DNA of 64,000 bases from Siphonodentalium dalli (GCA_032622095.1 CP136063.1:38786106-38850105); one strand, 5' to 3'. Shown: positions 36,040-47,764, numbered from the stretch's first letter. Notes: generated from the sequence alone by a model not told the origin. Made by a program: numbers and translations.

Positions 36040-38084
36040 GATTATGAAGTCTCATGTTTAAGTGCCGTGTATAGTTAATTCCACATTGCGGTTTTGCATT
36101 GACTTACCTCTCCTAAATCAAAATTAACTGCGATACAAAATTAGAGCCGGAGTCTGCCAACTGGTAATCCTCCCGTCAACATTCACACGTAGCTCGTGAT
36201 ATATGCAGGAGAAGACGCAGGATATTAATGGGAATCTGAATGTAGGAGCCTGGAACATTTATGGGACCAAATGAAGAAATATGTTTATCATCGTGCTCGG
36301 TGACATGTTTATCATCGTGCTCGGCGACATGCTGCTCGGTGACATGCATTGTCTGTTGCAGGACAAATGGAGGAACATTCCAAAGCCTAGAATCGCCCCT
36401 CTCAACAGCATGCTATCCTGATGCCAGCTGGTTATTCCGCGACACGGTCGCTGCACGCAATATTGATTCATTGAATAAAATCTCTTGGGTTATCTTTTTT
36501 GTCATTTTTAAAACCTACCCCACTCCCATTCAATCGTGCTCAGTCGGCCATAACAATACGCACATGGCTGTCCTTTGCATGGATTTTGTCTATCTACAGT
36601 AAGCATTTGTGAAAATGTCATCAAAACCACCCAATATTCCATATTATATTACCTAGGGATACTTTCATTTTTTTTATGTGATTATATCTAGATGTTCATG
36701 AGGCAAATTGTGACTAAAATTAATGTTTCTAATTTAATTCCAGGACAAATGTTCCACTGTCAAGCGATGAATAGATAGACCAGTTGATGTGGCTATTGCA
36801 ATGGATTCCAGTCCTCTTCCAGTAGACATTAAGCCCAACACCCACTGCAACCACATCAGTAGGGCCAGAAATCTCATCCCATGTTTCATATTTTCGCCTT
36901 AAAGACCATAAATATTCGTTTATGGGCAATGCAGATCCAGAGATATGCTCCATTTCCATAATTGAATCTCATTCGACCATGGGATTTACCTTGTGCACTT
37001 CAACAGTAATGAAACCACAACCTACACGTAAATATTCATCGCCAGGCCTTCTTCATCCACCATCTAGTTCAAACTCTACATTAGCCTTTGAATTACCAGA
37101 TGACACATCGTCCAGTGTTGAACTAGTTCTATCACCTGATCGTTGCCCACCATCTAATCTGATCCCAATGATAACCTTTGAACTGGCCAATGACACATCC
37201 TCTTAAAAGCTCCCTCATTTAACTTCATCGATTCGGCCAACTCTTGCCGATGTCCTGAATGAGCTCTCCATCCTGCATCATCAACAGGAAGAAGCAATTA
37301 GAGAAAAGAAATGCTCAATCGTGCAACAAATCCCAAAAGCACTGATCTTGCCGTTCTCGTCCCGAGAATTTACGACCAACTGAAATATTTTTCCAAATGC
37401 ATCAGCATGCACAACACAGTCTGCCAACATGTTATCTATGTGCACCGGTGAGTTCTTGTCTATGACTAGTGACGCCATCAACATCACAGAATATGGTAAA
37501 CTACATGTACTTGCCAAGATATCTACCAGCCATAATATTGACTTCGAGGGATTTTCTTGACTTGACAGGAAGTCTGTGGGAACTTTCCCCAAGTATATAT
37601 TTGAGTGTCTATATGCTGAACTCTAAATATCAGAGAAACTTCGGCTGAGATATACATGTAGTTACCACGGTGGGTCGAGACTCAACAAAACAGAAGTAGA
37701 AAATCAAAGATAGTGAGCTTCGAGAAGAATGTACTTTTCCATTTCCGGAGCTGGCATCTGTGTTTAACATGCAAGTCGATATTTGTTGCTTTCAACGAAT
37801 TTCTACTTCGACGATAAATATTATCTCAGTTGTTCACATATATGTTGAAGATGTCAAGTTAATTTCGCACCATAAAACTACCTCAAAATAAGTACCATTC
37901 ATATAGATGTATACAAGAAAATGATTATATCGCGGGCCATTCAAAGCTCAATCCAGCAATTTCAATAAATATCTGAGTTGTCTAGCCCTATATACTGAAC
38001 TGTCTAGCCCTATAGACTATACAATTTGTAGCAAGTTTGCTATTATATCCTGTAATTAAAAAGTTATATAAATCTTTTATACAT
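36040..38084. other. No gene recognised; possible relic coding near 36922-37620
   Basis: A frame at 36922-37206 is Ser/Pro-rich (HPPSSSNSTLAFELPDDTSS). Sequence to about 37620 contains protein-like words (LADVLNELSILHHQQEEAIR) in shifting frames. A short GTGCTCGG(T/C)GACATG repeat lies at 36290-36350. Nothing could be named. Confidence 0.35.
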
Positions 38085-38290
38085 ATTATAATAATATACT
38101 GGTATCAATTGTAACCAAAAAAACCATGATTTTTCAAACTATCACCTGGACAAAGTTACCTGTATAACATGTCCTGAAAAACATGGTGGTGCTCAGGGAG
38201 ACTCATGTTATTGCTACAAGAATTTCAACCCGAGTTTGGAAGCCAACCATGTGTGCAACATTCCATGCTCTGGGGATCCTGGACAATCGT
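38085..38290 (+). pseudogene. WSC-domain exon, copy 1 (partial)
   Basis: Reads CPEKHGGAQGDSCYCY, then CNIPCSGDPGQSCG, and is truncated 18 bp before a MITE at 38309. It is a duplicate of 38840-39060 with about 85-90% identity by eye. The Cys spacing matches the C-terminal half of WSC carbohydrate-binding domains. Confidence 0.6.
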
Positions 38291-38308
38291 GCGGTTATCG
38301 ACTTTTAA

Positions 38309-38703
38309 CCCTTTACCCAACAAAACGGCCAAAACCGGCCAAATAAAGCTGCAACAGCCTAAATTATCTTGGATCAGTCTCAATAAAACCATACAAATAT
38401 GGATATCATTGGAACCAGCTCATTGACCACATTGTGATGGTTACAGTTATGCCCTGTGCCAATGCATTCTCTTATATATGCGAGTCGACCATAGGTCGCC
38501 TCGCATATATAAGAGAATGCATTGGCCTAAAAAAATAATCTTTTTTTTAACACTTTTTACCATTTTTTCTTACATTCTTTAACAATTTTATAATTTTTAA
38601 TGTGTTAAGCCAATGTATTCTCTTATATATGCGAGGCGACCTATGGTCGACTCGAATATATAAGAGAATGCATTGGCACAGGGCCGTTCTGTTGGGTAAA
38701 GGG
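38309..38703 (-). mobile_element. piggyBac-type MITE, copy 3
   Basis: TTAA lies at 38305-38308 and 38704-38707, with the same termini and double palindrome as 3892 in inverse orientation, 395 bp. It sits between the two copies of the WSC exon. Confidence 0.9.
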
Positions 38704-38839
38704 TTAAGGAATATTCGCAACTTGACAGGAAGTTGGTGTCAAGTGAGAAGTTTTCCCCAAGAATAGATTTAAGTGTCTATATACTGATTTGATACAACAG
38801 CAACGGAAGAGACAAGTTGAAAGAAGGTATGTTGTTTAA

Positions 38840-39145
38840 ATACTGTGTAGATGGCTTGGTATCAATTATAACCAAAAGAAATTCAGGATTTCTCATAAAA
38901 TATCACATGGACAAAGTTACCTGTATACATGTCCTAAAAAACATGGTGGTGTTCAGGGAGACTCATGTTATTGCTACAAGGATTTCGACCTGAGTTTGGA
39001 AGCCGACCACGTGTGCAACATTCCATGCTCTGGGGATCCTGGACAATCATGCGGTGGTGAAAACAAAATTATGGCAATCTACAGACGAAATCATAAGTAT
39101 CGTAGTGAGCATCGTGCGATCCATGTTCAGACGGATCATAACTGA
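38840..39145 (+). pseudogene. WSC-domain exon, copy 2
   Basis: The frame from 38930 reads CPKKHGGVQGDSCYCYKDFD, CNIPCSGDPGQSCGGENK and IMAIYRRNH to a TGA at 39143-39145. Paired Cys residues (CYC, C..PCSG, SCGG) followed by a short Ile/Tyr strand match the C-terminal half of WSC domains, which bind cell-wall or extracellular glycans. The N-terminal half of the domain and a signal peptide are absent, so this is an isolated exon or relic. The duplicate lies 750 bp upstream. Confidence 0.65.
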
Positions 39146-39416
39146 TGTCCAACTGCTGGATTCAATAAAAAAAGGAAGCCTCCTGCGGGCAGAAGTTGAA
39201 AGGCTCGCATTTGGTATGGACGAGACAGAAACAAAGTGTATGTACGATGACGGGGCTTCGGCCAAGTTCGTTCAACCCAGAACATTGGTTGAATCAAAGG
39301 AATACTGTAATTTATCAAAGGAATTTGTTCATTTAAAAACAAAAAAATAATATAAATGTCTATCATGATGGAGCAACTTTATTTTCTGAGAAATATGAAT
39401 TTCATCGAGCCATTAA

Positions 39417-39430
39417 CCCTTTACCCAACA
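39417..39430 (+). repeat. Solo piggyBac-type terminal repeat
   Basis: TTAA at 39413-39416 is followed by CCCTTTACCCAACA, identical to the left end of the 3892-type MITEs. The downstream sequence differs from the MITE interior. No matching right end is found before the one at 40932-40945. Confidence 0.75.
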
Positions 39431-39908
39431 ATAGAATTGTACGTCATTTTACATTATATTGGAACTTCTCATTTCATTCGTTGATATATTTAGAATATAC
39501 GTCATCATATTTTACCTTTAAACCCATAATTCCTATCTGGTATATAAGCATTCACACCTAAAATTTTCCTCAACATTCAAATATTTTTGACAGATCAACC
39601 AGTGGTTGGAAATTGTGGGCCTCCAGTCACAATTGGGATACCAATTTAATTGCAAATTCGTAGTCCACTTTTATCTTCATGTCTTTTAGATTGGATGTTT
39701 CAGCCATTATCTTCCAACATACTTGATATCGGTACACGGGCGATCGCCTTCGACGCTTCATAATTAGTGAGTGACATGTGAGCGACTATTCACACCTTTT
39801 ATAAGAAATCAGTTAAGCTTACCCAGTGACAACTCATGGAGATAATTGGTTCCGGTTACCCCAATAGTTTAATGCGACCCAATAATAACCAACAGTGAGC
39901 GATTATCA

Positions 39909-39937
39909 GTTCTGAGGGTAATAATCTACCTCAGAAC
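39909..39937. promoter_or_regulatory. Stem-loop resembling a CRESS-virus replication origin
   Basis: A perfect 9-bp stem GTTCTGAGG / CCTCAGAAC encloses an 11-nt loop GTAATAATCTA. The complementary strand of the loop reads TAGATTATTAC, close to the circovirid TAGTATTAC nonamer with two extra bases. It lies 5 bp before the Rep ATG, as origins do in circovirids. The stem is directly seen; the origin assignment is inference from position and the TATTAC core. Confidence 0.6.
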
Positions 39938-39942
39938 CAGCT

Positions 39943-40244
39943 ATGACCGACGAAGTCATAACACGTACAAATAGCGAGAAGAATAAACGCAGACAGTTGA
40001 ACCGCTGGGTATTTACTTGTAACAACCCAACAGAGGACGATGTCACACAAGAATTACTGCATATCTTGTTAAGGATAACGTCAGATTTGCGATATGTGGT
40101 CGCGAAGTTGGAGCAAGTGGGACTCATCATCTTCAGGGCTATGCTGCGTTCAAAAAGATGCGCCCATCAGATGTCCAACGCCATCTCACGAATAGAGCGT
40201 GGTTCTCTGGCACTCTGGGAAACGATAATGACAATGATCGTTAA
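39943..40244 (+). pseudogene. Endogenous CRESS-DNA virus Rep fragment
   Basis: From the ATG at 39943 the frame gives a basic N-terminus, then VFTCNNPT (rolling-circle motif I, residues 23-30) and RYVVAKLE. The sense then continues in a second frame with the HUH-type motif II HHLQGY (40125-40142) and a basic helix region, ending at a TAA (40242-40244) where motif III (YxxK) would be expected next. In circovirids this protein nicks the origin and starts rolling-circle replication. One frameshift (between about 40095 and 40110) and loss of motif III and the whole helicase domain show it is dead. It is GC-richer than its neighbours. The family call rests on motifs and order only. Confidence 0.8.
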
Positions 40245-40564
40245 AGCTAACCGGTTAACCGTCTAACTGTTTCAGCTCTAGATGCCATCCAAGTGGCCGA
40301 CAACAAGGTTGAAGAACTAATCGACGATGCAGCTGCGAGTACGTCTAAATCTTCTTTATTCAAATGCAACCATATACATATAAAATACTCAATAACTTAC
40401 TTAAATAAGTAAATTCACACTATTGTACTTCTGGCAAGAGATCCAGCTACAAATACGATAGTTTGTTTATTAATTCCCCATGCAACAATATATTGACATG
40501 CAAGCGTTTTACAGCATTCCTTCATACGTATAATTATATAGAATTAAATTATGATGTGCATTAA

Positions 40565-40945
40565 CCCTTTACCCAACAAACCGGCCAAATAAAGCTTCAA
40601 CAGCTTAAAATATCTTCGGTCTGTCTCAATAGAACCATACAAATATGGATATCATTGGAACCGGCTCCTTGACCACATTGTGATAGTTACAGTTATGCCC
40701 TGTGCCAATGCATTCTCATATATATGCGAGTCGACCATAGGTCGCCTCGCATATATAAGAGAATGCATTGGCCTAAAAAAAATTCTTTAACAATTTTTAT
40801 AATATTTTTCTACATTCTTTGACAATTTTATCATTTTTAATTTGTGTTAAGCCAATGCATTCTCTTATATATGCGAGGCGACCTATGGTCGACTCGCATA
40901 TATAAGAGAATGCATTGGCACAGGGCCGTCCTGTTGGGTAAAGGG
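40565..40945 (-). mobile_element. piggyBac-type MITE, copy 4
   Basis: TTAA lies at 40561-40564 and 40946-40949, 381 bp, with standard termini and double palindrome in inverse orientation. It lies 320 bp downstream of the viral Rep relic. Confidence 0.9.
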
Positions 40946-41341
40946 TTAAATCTCGGGATTACAAATTTATGATATGTATTTAGATTGAGCGTTTCACTCA
41001 TTCTCAACAGTCATACACAATTTGATAATTTGCAAAGTAGACAGCATTGTTTTACCATTCTAACATTGCACGCGTATAAACAAATTACTTCTGACAATTT
41101 CATGACTGTAGCTGCGCGGGTGCGAGATCCTGTGCCAGTGTATTAACTTACATATGCGAGAGTTATGGGGGGGGGGTATAAGAGCACCTTGAAACCTTAC
41201 AAAGGAACCATTATTTTCTCATTGGATAAAATTTGAATTGCCGTACACACATTCAGTTATGTCATATTCAAACAGGTAAATTGGCTACCAATATGTGATT
41301 GAGCAAAACAACGGAAACTAGCAACACTAATGATTGGTTAA

Positions 41342-41917
41342 AAATGGATTATTTCTTTAAATAAAATTTTTTAAATAGCTCTTTGGGTATCAAATAATAG
41401 ATATGAACTGAAGACCCCTGTCCGGAAAAGCTTCTTTCAATTAATATTGATTTTATTTCGAATATTAAATCGGGACCGTTTATGTTGCTATTTTTAGAAC
41501 ATACCATTCCGATGATACCATATTGCGATATAGAACACTGGGCTGTTCCTATGGCTACGCACCGAAAGTCAAATGTTCCAGATTGATTGTTTGTATTGTG
41601 TTGTTCCACAGAAATAAGCGATAATGAGTATAATTAACATTTATTTGTGACAAAATTGTACCATAAAATTTCGGGTCTCTGTTAACAGTAACCACTATTG
41701 TTCGTTAGCTGAACAAAAACACCTTTTAAGACCAGAAAATATTTAAAATAAAATTAAAATTAATATTAATCGATAGAAGCATTTCCGGACAGGAGTCTTC
41801 GATTCAAATCTAATATTTTATACCCCGGTAACTATATAAAACATGTTTAGAAAGAGATAATCCACCTTTATACCCCGGTGACGAAATAAAACATGTTTAC
41901 AAAGAGATAATCCACCT
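41342..41917. mobile_element. TTAA-flanked MITE family 3, copy 3
   Basis: TTAA lies at 41338-41341 and 41918-41921. It has the same structure as 23668 and 28031 but is about 60 bp longer, because the right terminus (ending ATAATCCACCTTTA) is tandemly duplicated. Confidence 0.75.
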
Positions 41918-42109
41918 TTAAAACATTATACAAGAGAATCAATCAGTTAATCGTCCATCATGCATCACGGATCCCATCATGCATCACATATCCCATCATG
42001 CATCACGGATCCAAAAACTGCAGAGCGATTGATGTCCTTAGCTAGGTTCATTATCTGGCACCATCTATATTAAGGTAGATAACCCAGTCTGGTTTCTGAA
42101 TGTATGTGT

Positions 42110-42530
42110 CGTCCACAGGCAGATTAAGGGAGATAACCCAGCCTGGTTGTTACTAGCAGACACTCTATACACCTGAATCTCTATGAGGGGAGATAACCCA
42201 GCCTGGTTGTTACTAACAGACACTCTATACACCTGAATCTCTTATGAGGGGAGATAACCCAGCCTGGTTGTTACTAACAGACACTCTATACACCTGAATC
42301 TCTTATGAGGGGGCGATAACCCAGCCTGGTTGTTACTAACAGACACTCTATACACCTGAATCTCTATGAGGGGAGATAACCCAGCCTGGTTGTTACTAGC
42401 AAACACTCTATACACCTGAATCTCCGAGGGGAGGTTACCCAGCCTGGTTGTTACTAGCAAACACTCTATACACCTGAATCTCCGAGGGGAGGTTACCCAG
42501 CCTGGTTGTTACTAGCAGACACTATACACA
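42110..42530. repeat. About 61-bp minisatellite
   Basis: About seven copies of a unit with GATAACCCAGCCTGGTTGTT and ACTCTATACACCTGAATCTC. Two are shortened to about 55 bp. Confidence 0.85.
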
Positions 42531-42591
42531 GTCTTAATCCAAAATCTGATTTAATTGATCGTAATGCAGAACTCATGAAAATTGGCTATTT

Positions 42592-42870
42592 TTGCTATTG
42601 ATTGAAGGGATAGGGTTAAGTATCAAGAACATTTTGCGGCGACATTGTAACATAAGAGAAACAAAAGTATCATGGAATCAAACAACGTCATTTCGAATGA
42701 TTTTAAAACCAAATTGGATTGTTTTTCTTCAAAAGACAAGTGGTGGGTACACAAAGGTCAGATTTTTTGTGCCGAGTGTCTTATTTTTTTTTCTGGACAC
42801 CCACTTTTTATAAGTACTGGGCAGAATCCTGCAAAAACCTCTCTAATGGTATGCCAATAAAACCCAATTG
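42592..42870 (+). pseudogene. Possible zinc-finger-like fragment
   Basis: One frame reads SSKDKWWVHKGQIFCAECLI and FFSGHPLF. A W..(hydrophobic) followed by FCxxC spacing recalls the TTF-type finger found in some hAT transposases. No further transposase sequence follows, so this is only a suggestion. Confidence 0.25.
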
Positions 42871-42965
42871 GTACGCCAATAAAACCCAACATGTATGTCA
42901 ATAAAACCCCCTCGACAGGTACACCAATAAAACCCTCTACTGGTACGCCAATGAAACGCCGACTG
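42855..42965. repeat. Short tandem repeat CCAATAAAACCC
   Basis: Five diverged units of about 22-26 bp containing GGTACGCCAATAAAACCC. Confidence 0.65.
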
Positions 42966-43137
42966 TTATGTCCGATTGCAGGACGGTCCATATATACCCA
43001 AACATCCATAATATATGCCCTGAATGATTTGGAAGATGATTTGACAAGTATTATTGGTTATATTGACCAACTCTCAAATGTTGATTCTGAATATAAGATA
43101 ATAATTATACTGTATTTACAGGTTCATATTTTTTTAT

Positions 43138-43619
43138 GTGGGGGCTCCTGGCCGGTGTGGTGATTCGGGGATATATGGAAAGAAAAAATGGAAAGAAAAA
43201 TTGGATGATGGATCATTGAATGTTCCAGAGCCTAAAGAACTAACAGTTGGTCAGGTGACCCATGTTATATCCCATCATATAATAGGAGACGAGGCAGTTG
43301 CGCTATCTAACACTGATGAAAACTTATGGGAGCAGGACACTCAGTTACGATAGAAGAAATTTATAATTACAGGTTGTCCCGTGTAAGACGGGTGGTTGAG
43401 GAAACCTTCGGAATTCTAGCTAACAGATTCCAAGTGTTCCACACTAAAACAAAGCTACAACCAGATTATGTTAATAACGTAATACTGGCAGCAGTAACAC
43501 TGCACAACTTTCTAATTGAATATCAATCTTCTTTTTATATGAATACACCAGGAGAAGTAACACCAGGAGCAGATGAAGCGCCTGTATTGGTTGGGTTAAT
43601 ACAGACAACACAGGAGTAG
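43138..43619 (+). pseudogene. PIF/Harbinger-type transposase fragment
   Basis: The first frame (43138-43353) reads VGAPGRCGDSGIYGKKKWKE, LNVPEPKELT and IGDEAVAL. The second frame, from 43326, reads SVTIEEIYNYRLSRVRRVVE, ETFGILANRFQVF and AAVTLHNFLIEY. GRCGDSGIY, GDEA, NYRLSRxRRxVE.xFGILxxRF and LHNFL are the signature order of the C-terminal half of Harbinger DDE transposases. The two frames overlap at a single frameshift near 43325-43345. The region between GDEA and NYRLSR has diverged, and the N-terminal DNA-binding and first catalytic regions are missing. A dead copy. Confidence 0.85.
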
Positions 43620-43840
43620 ATGAAGCGCCTGTATTGGTTGGGTTACAGACAACACAGGAGAAGAATGCGAAAACATCAGCAAAGATGCAAAGAGACCACA
43701 TTCGTGGACATTTTGTAATAGATGGTAGTGTTCCCTGGCAAGAGGACCATGTTTAAGTTAAATTGTATGCCAGAATAAATGTTAATATTGTTAAAGGTAC
43801 TCAATTCGATCAGACTCTTTTAAATTACTATTTCTTTGCC

Positions 43841-43871
<31 letters not shown>

Positions 43872-43883
43872 TAAAACAGATAA

Positions 43884-44300
43884 AATATACATCTGTGGCA
43901 CCATCAATAGTAATCATGTGGGTTTGCCAAAAGCTCTGACTGACAAGAAAGCTTTGAGATCATTATCAAGAGGTGAAAGCTTAGTAAGAAAGAGGGAAAC
44001 TAGATGCCGTCGTCTGAAAAGACAACAAGACATTCCACATGGTTTCCAGTGCTTACCCGGCTGCAGGCGACAACATGTAACCGGAAAAATAAGTCCGGAG
44101 AACAGATTGTTTATCCCATTCCACCAATGATAAAGGCTTATAATATGGGAATGGGTGGCGTGGACCTTTCGGACCAGTATTATGTTGTCGGATTTCCAAC
44201 AAATAAATGGTGGCCGAGATACTTCTTCCACTTCATAAACCTGAACGTCTACCTGCTATTCAAGGGTGTCCATTTACCTTCAAAATGACAACTGGGGCTT
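43884..44300 (+). pseudogene. piggyBac-type transposase fragment
   Basis: Just after a poly(G) run, one frame reads ICGTINSNHVGLPKALTDKK and GESLVRKR. A second frame, from about 44060, reads YPIPPMIKAYNMGMGGVDLS, DQYYVVGF and NKWWPRYFFHFINLNVYLLF. GT.R.N..GLPKAL, YN..MGGVDLSDQ and KWW...FFHF.......Y are characteristic of the piggyBac DDD transposase core. A frameshift lies between 43995 and 44050, and the first two catalytic blocks are missing. A hAT-like insertion interrupts the sequence at 44305. It could be a relic of the source that mobilised the TTAA MITEs, but there is no direct link. Confidence 0.8.
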
Positions 44301-44304
44301 CATT

Positions 44305-45155
44305 TAGGGACCTGCGAATATTCGAGATTAGATACAATGTCTGGCACCCGATTCGAAATAGACACCGAATCAGTCCGCCGATTCGGATATTATCGAATCG
44401 GTGTAACTTTGTCTGGATAACACATGACAAATGATCTTAAAACACAAAATAAGTGAAGCACACGGTTGCGAAGCTAGTCAACGTAGGTAATTAATGTATG
44501 CCGCTCAGAATAGACGTGCATTATGCACATTATGTGCTTCGATTGCAACCCGTGACAGTGATCAATCTGATTAGAGCTTCGGATATCCAATTTATATTAT
44601 ATGAATAAAATGCGATGTCAGCCACTGTTATGCACGACAAATAGAGTGGAATGAACAGAAAGTTTAGTGCAATCGGTCTATTACGTACAACAATTATATA
44701 GCTGAATGGTGTACCAATGTCCAAGTGTGTCAAATCTATATTATCTTTATTAAATAATGTAGACAAATGACTTCCCATGGGGTTTGTGATACGTTGATTG
44801 AATTGTCTTTATGTATCTTACTGTCACTTCTTGTGTCATGTTCGCCATGACACCGCTAGATAGAAATTCAATGCAACATATCCCAAACCCTCCATTAGAC
44901 TGAGCGTGACTTGACTATTTCATGATTATCCTAAAATAAAACGCAAGTTCCAACTGATGTTTATGGAGATTAACATTGTTATATACCGGTAGTATCTAAT
45001 GAATTTTGCATTTTTTGTCATGAGATACCGAAATAAACATTGGTAAACAATGTCAATCACTGGCTGATTCGATTCGAGATTTGATGTCGATATCAGGAAG
45101 GAGATTCGATATCGAGATTCGATTCGATGCAAAATCCCCGATTCACAGATCACTA
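44305..45155. mobile_element. hAT-type non-autonomous element
   Basis: The 8-bp direct repeat GCTTCATT flanks the element at 44297-44304 and 45156-45163. Termini are TAGGGACCTGCGAAT and, inverted, TAGTGATCTGTGAAT. The interior is rich in GATTCGA words and encodes nothing recognisable. It is inserted into the piggyBac relic. Confidence 0.8.
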
Positions 45156-45418
45156 GCTTCATTGTATCTCAACCCAGTCTCATACCCCAGGCTCACAAGC
45201 AATAGTACCCTATTATTAGTTCTCCATATTTCCAGGCCTTTAAGGGTTAAATGTCCTTCTCACATTGAAAAAAGGCCCTCAGATTTACCAGAGAGAAGAC
45301 ATAATATAAGTCAGACAGATTGTTATCCAATCCTCAATTTTCACATCCTATTGTCCTATTTTCATGTATATAAGTTTACATGTTTGATACTCATCAACAG
45401 ATTTATTTTTTATTCTTA

Positions 45419-46085
45419 CAGATGGCTACCTTCCGTGATATGTCGACACCCAAAAGAAGCGTTTCCGACGTAATGCTCGAAAGTCAGACAGCGATTTCAG
45501 TGATGATGAGTGCTACCTTAACACTGCCTTCATAAGCCTGCCAGATTCATCAACACTGCCTTCATAAGCCTGCCAGATTCATCAACACTGCCTTCATAAG
45601 CCTGCCAGATTCATCAACACTGCCTTCATAAGCCTGCCAGATTCATAAACACTGCCTTCATAAGCCTGCCAGATTCATAAGCCTGCCAGATTCATAAACA
45701 CTGCCTTCATAAGCCTGCCAGATTCATCAACACTGCCTTCATAAGCCTGCCAGATTCATCAACACTGCCTTCATAAGCCTGCCAGATTCATCAACACTGC
45801 CTTCATAAGCCTGCCAGATTCATCAACACTGCCTTCATAAGCCTGCCAGATTCATCAACACTGCTGCCTCCATAAGCCTGCCAGATTCATCAACACTGCC
45901 TTCATAAGCCTGCCAGATTCATCAACACTGCCTTCATAAGCCTGCCAGATTCATCAACACTGCCTTCATAAGCCTGCCAGATTCATCAACACTGCCTTCA
46001 TAAGCCTGCCAGATTCATCAACACTGCCTTTATAAGCCTGCCAGATTCATCAACACTGCCTTTATAAGCCTGCCAGATTCATCAG
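45419..46085. repeat. Possible short exon running into a 32-bp minisatellite
   Basis: After an acceptor-like TTTATTCTTACAG (ending 45420), one frame reads KKRFRRNARKSDSDFSDDEC, an acidic/basic N-terminal style seen in piggyBac-type proteins. From about 45520 the sequence becomes 17 or so copies of a 32-bp unit (AACACTGCCTTCATAAGCCT plus GCCAGATTCATC). Each copy shifts frame and supplies a TAA, so the array is not coding. Confidence 0.8.
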
Positions 46086-47055
46086 ATCCAATTGCAACAG
46101 AAGCATCATCTTCTTTGATGAAATAAGCTGTCTTCAATAACAGCAACTGAGAAAGTATTGAATGTTAGTGATCTTATCAGACATTCATTATGAATAATGT
46201 CAACCTTTGTTATGCACTCCGCCACATTCCAGAAAAGTTTCCCGGAGAACAGCTTGTCGGGAACACCGTTAACACAAATTATGAGCAGGGACAGCTGTCA
46301 GAATCAGAGATACTTAATTTCAGAATGAACTTCTTGCTGCCAACAATGTGTACATGCATAAAGTTCTGCGTAATACGACATTAAAGACTGGACAAACTCA
46401 TATGAGTTATCTCATTGCACCAGTGGACAATTGCTCGGAATGTTGGGGTAACGGCAACAGAAATACACATAAGTACTTCTAGAAATATCACTCCAAACCA
46501 TTCTTAGCATGTTCGAACAATTGTTTATTGAAATAAACATGCAACTACATAAATGGTTATGATGGGAAATGTTCCAAGATCAGGAGACAGTAGCTTCGGC
46601 CAAATAACGTTTCTCAAAGCTTTGAGAGAAGAAGTTATGAGTTCTCCGATAAAAAGCAAAAAAAAAGTGGTATTTTACAATGAAGACATTACCAGACTGT
46701 GGTAAAAAAGATATCAAATATGAACCGAAAGGAGAGAGTTATTGAGGCTCCCATTATCATTTATCAAGACTAAATTTTGCATGTTTATACTCATTTCTGC
46801 TAGTTGATGTGACAGTCAATTGTTGAGCAGGTTTTGACTTATTTCTCCACTTGCATTCTAGTTTATATTATAACAGTGGAGCTTGTTTTGACTCGATAAT
46901 TAGAATGAGACTCAAGTTTTGAACTTGTTTCTAGACCTTTATGAGCTAATTACTACTTCGTAGGTTGTTTTTTGAGGTACAAAAACTATTTCAAATATGA
47001 AACGGTATTAATTTCTAAAGGTATGAATTTCAATTTAAAGATGCTCACCTCTTTT
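46086..47055. other. No gene recognised; weak paralogue trace
   Basis: 46190-46384 is a short open frame without a domain. About 46690-46735 contains AAGATATCAAATATGAACCG, also seen at the end of the 4405-4802 exon, so a decayed copy of that family may lie here. Confidence 0.35.
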
Positions 47056-47059
47056 TTAA

Positions 47060-47452
47060 CCCTTTACCCAACAGAACGGCCCAGTGCCAATGCATTCTCT
47101 TATATATGCGAGTCGACCATAGGTCGCCTCGCATATATAAGAGAATGCATTGGCTTAACACATTAAAAATTATAAAATTGTTAAAGAATGCAAGAAAAAA
47201 ATGGTAAAAAGTGTTAAAAAAAGATTTTTTTTAGGCCAATGCATTCTCTTATATATGCGAGGCGACCTATGGTCGACTCGCATATATAAGAGAATGCATT
47301 GGCACAGGGCATAACTATAACCATCACAATGTGGTCAATGAGCCGGTTCCAATGATATCCATATTTGTATGGTTTTATTGAGACAGACCCAAGATATTTT
47401 AGGCTGTTGAAGCTTTATTTGGCCGGTTTTGGCCGGTTTGTTGGGTAAAGGG
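47060..47452 (+). mobile_element. piggyBac-type MITE, copy 5
   Basis: TTAA lies at 47056-47059 and 47453-47456, 393 bp, with standard termini and double palindrome in the same orientation as 3892. Confidence 0.9.
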
Positions 47453-47764
47453 TTAAACTAATACTATATGATTTGAGAATTCGAACACCAGTTGACTCAC
47501 ACTGATCGTTCATCGAAATGTGTTTAAATGCGTACTGCAAAATTTCCCAAGGGAAAACTATTAAAGCTACTCGCCAGTCATTGATGACACATTGTTCTTG
47601 AAAAAGTTCATTAATTCTATTTACGTTATAAAAGTGTCGCAAATATATTTGTTTTGAATGAGATATGTTGTTAGTTAAAGTATCCAAATGGCACAAACCA
47701 TACTTAATAACGAACAAGCAAAGTCAAAATCAAGAAAATATTCTTAGAAATGTGGGTTGATTCC

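Noticed and set aside
45420-46085. Coding 32-bp repeat protein after the SDSDFSDDEC exon
   Set aside because: The 32-bp period changes frame each unit and each unit contains a TAA in one of the frames.
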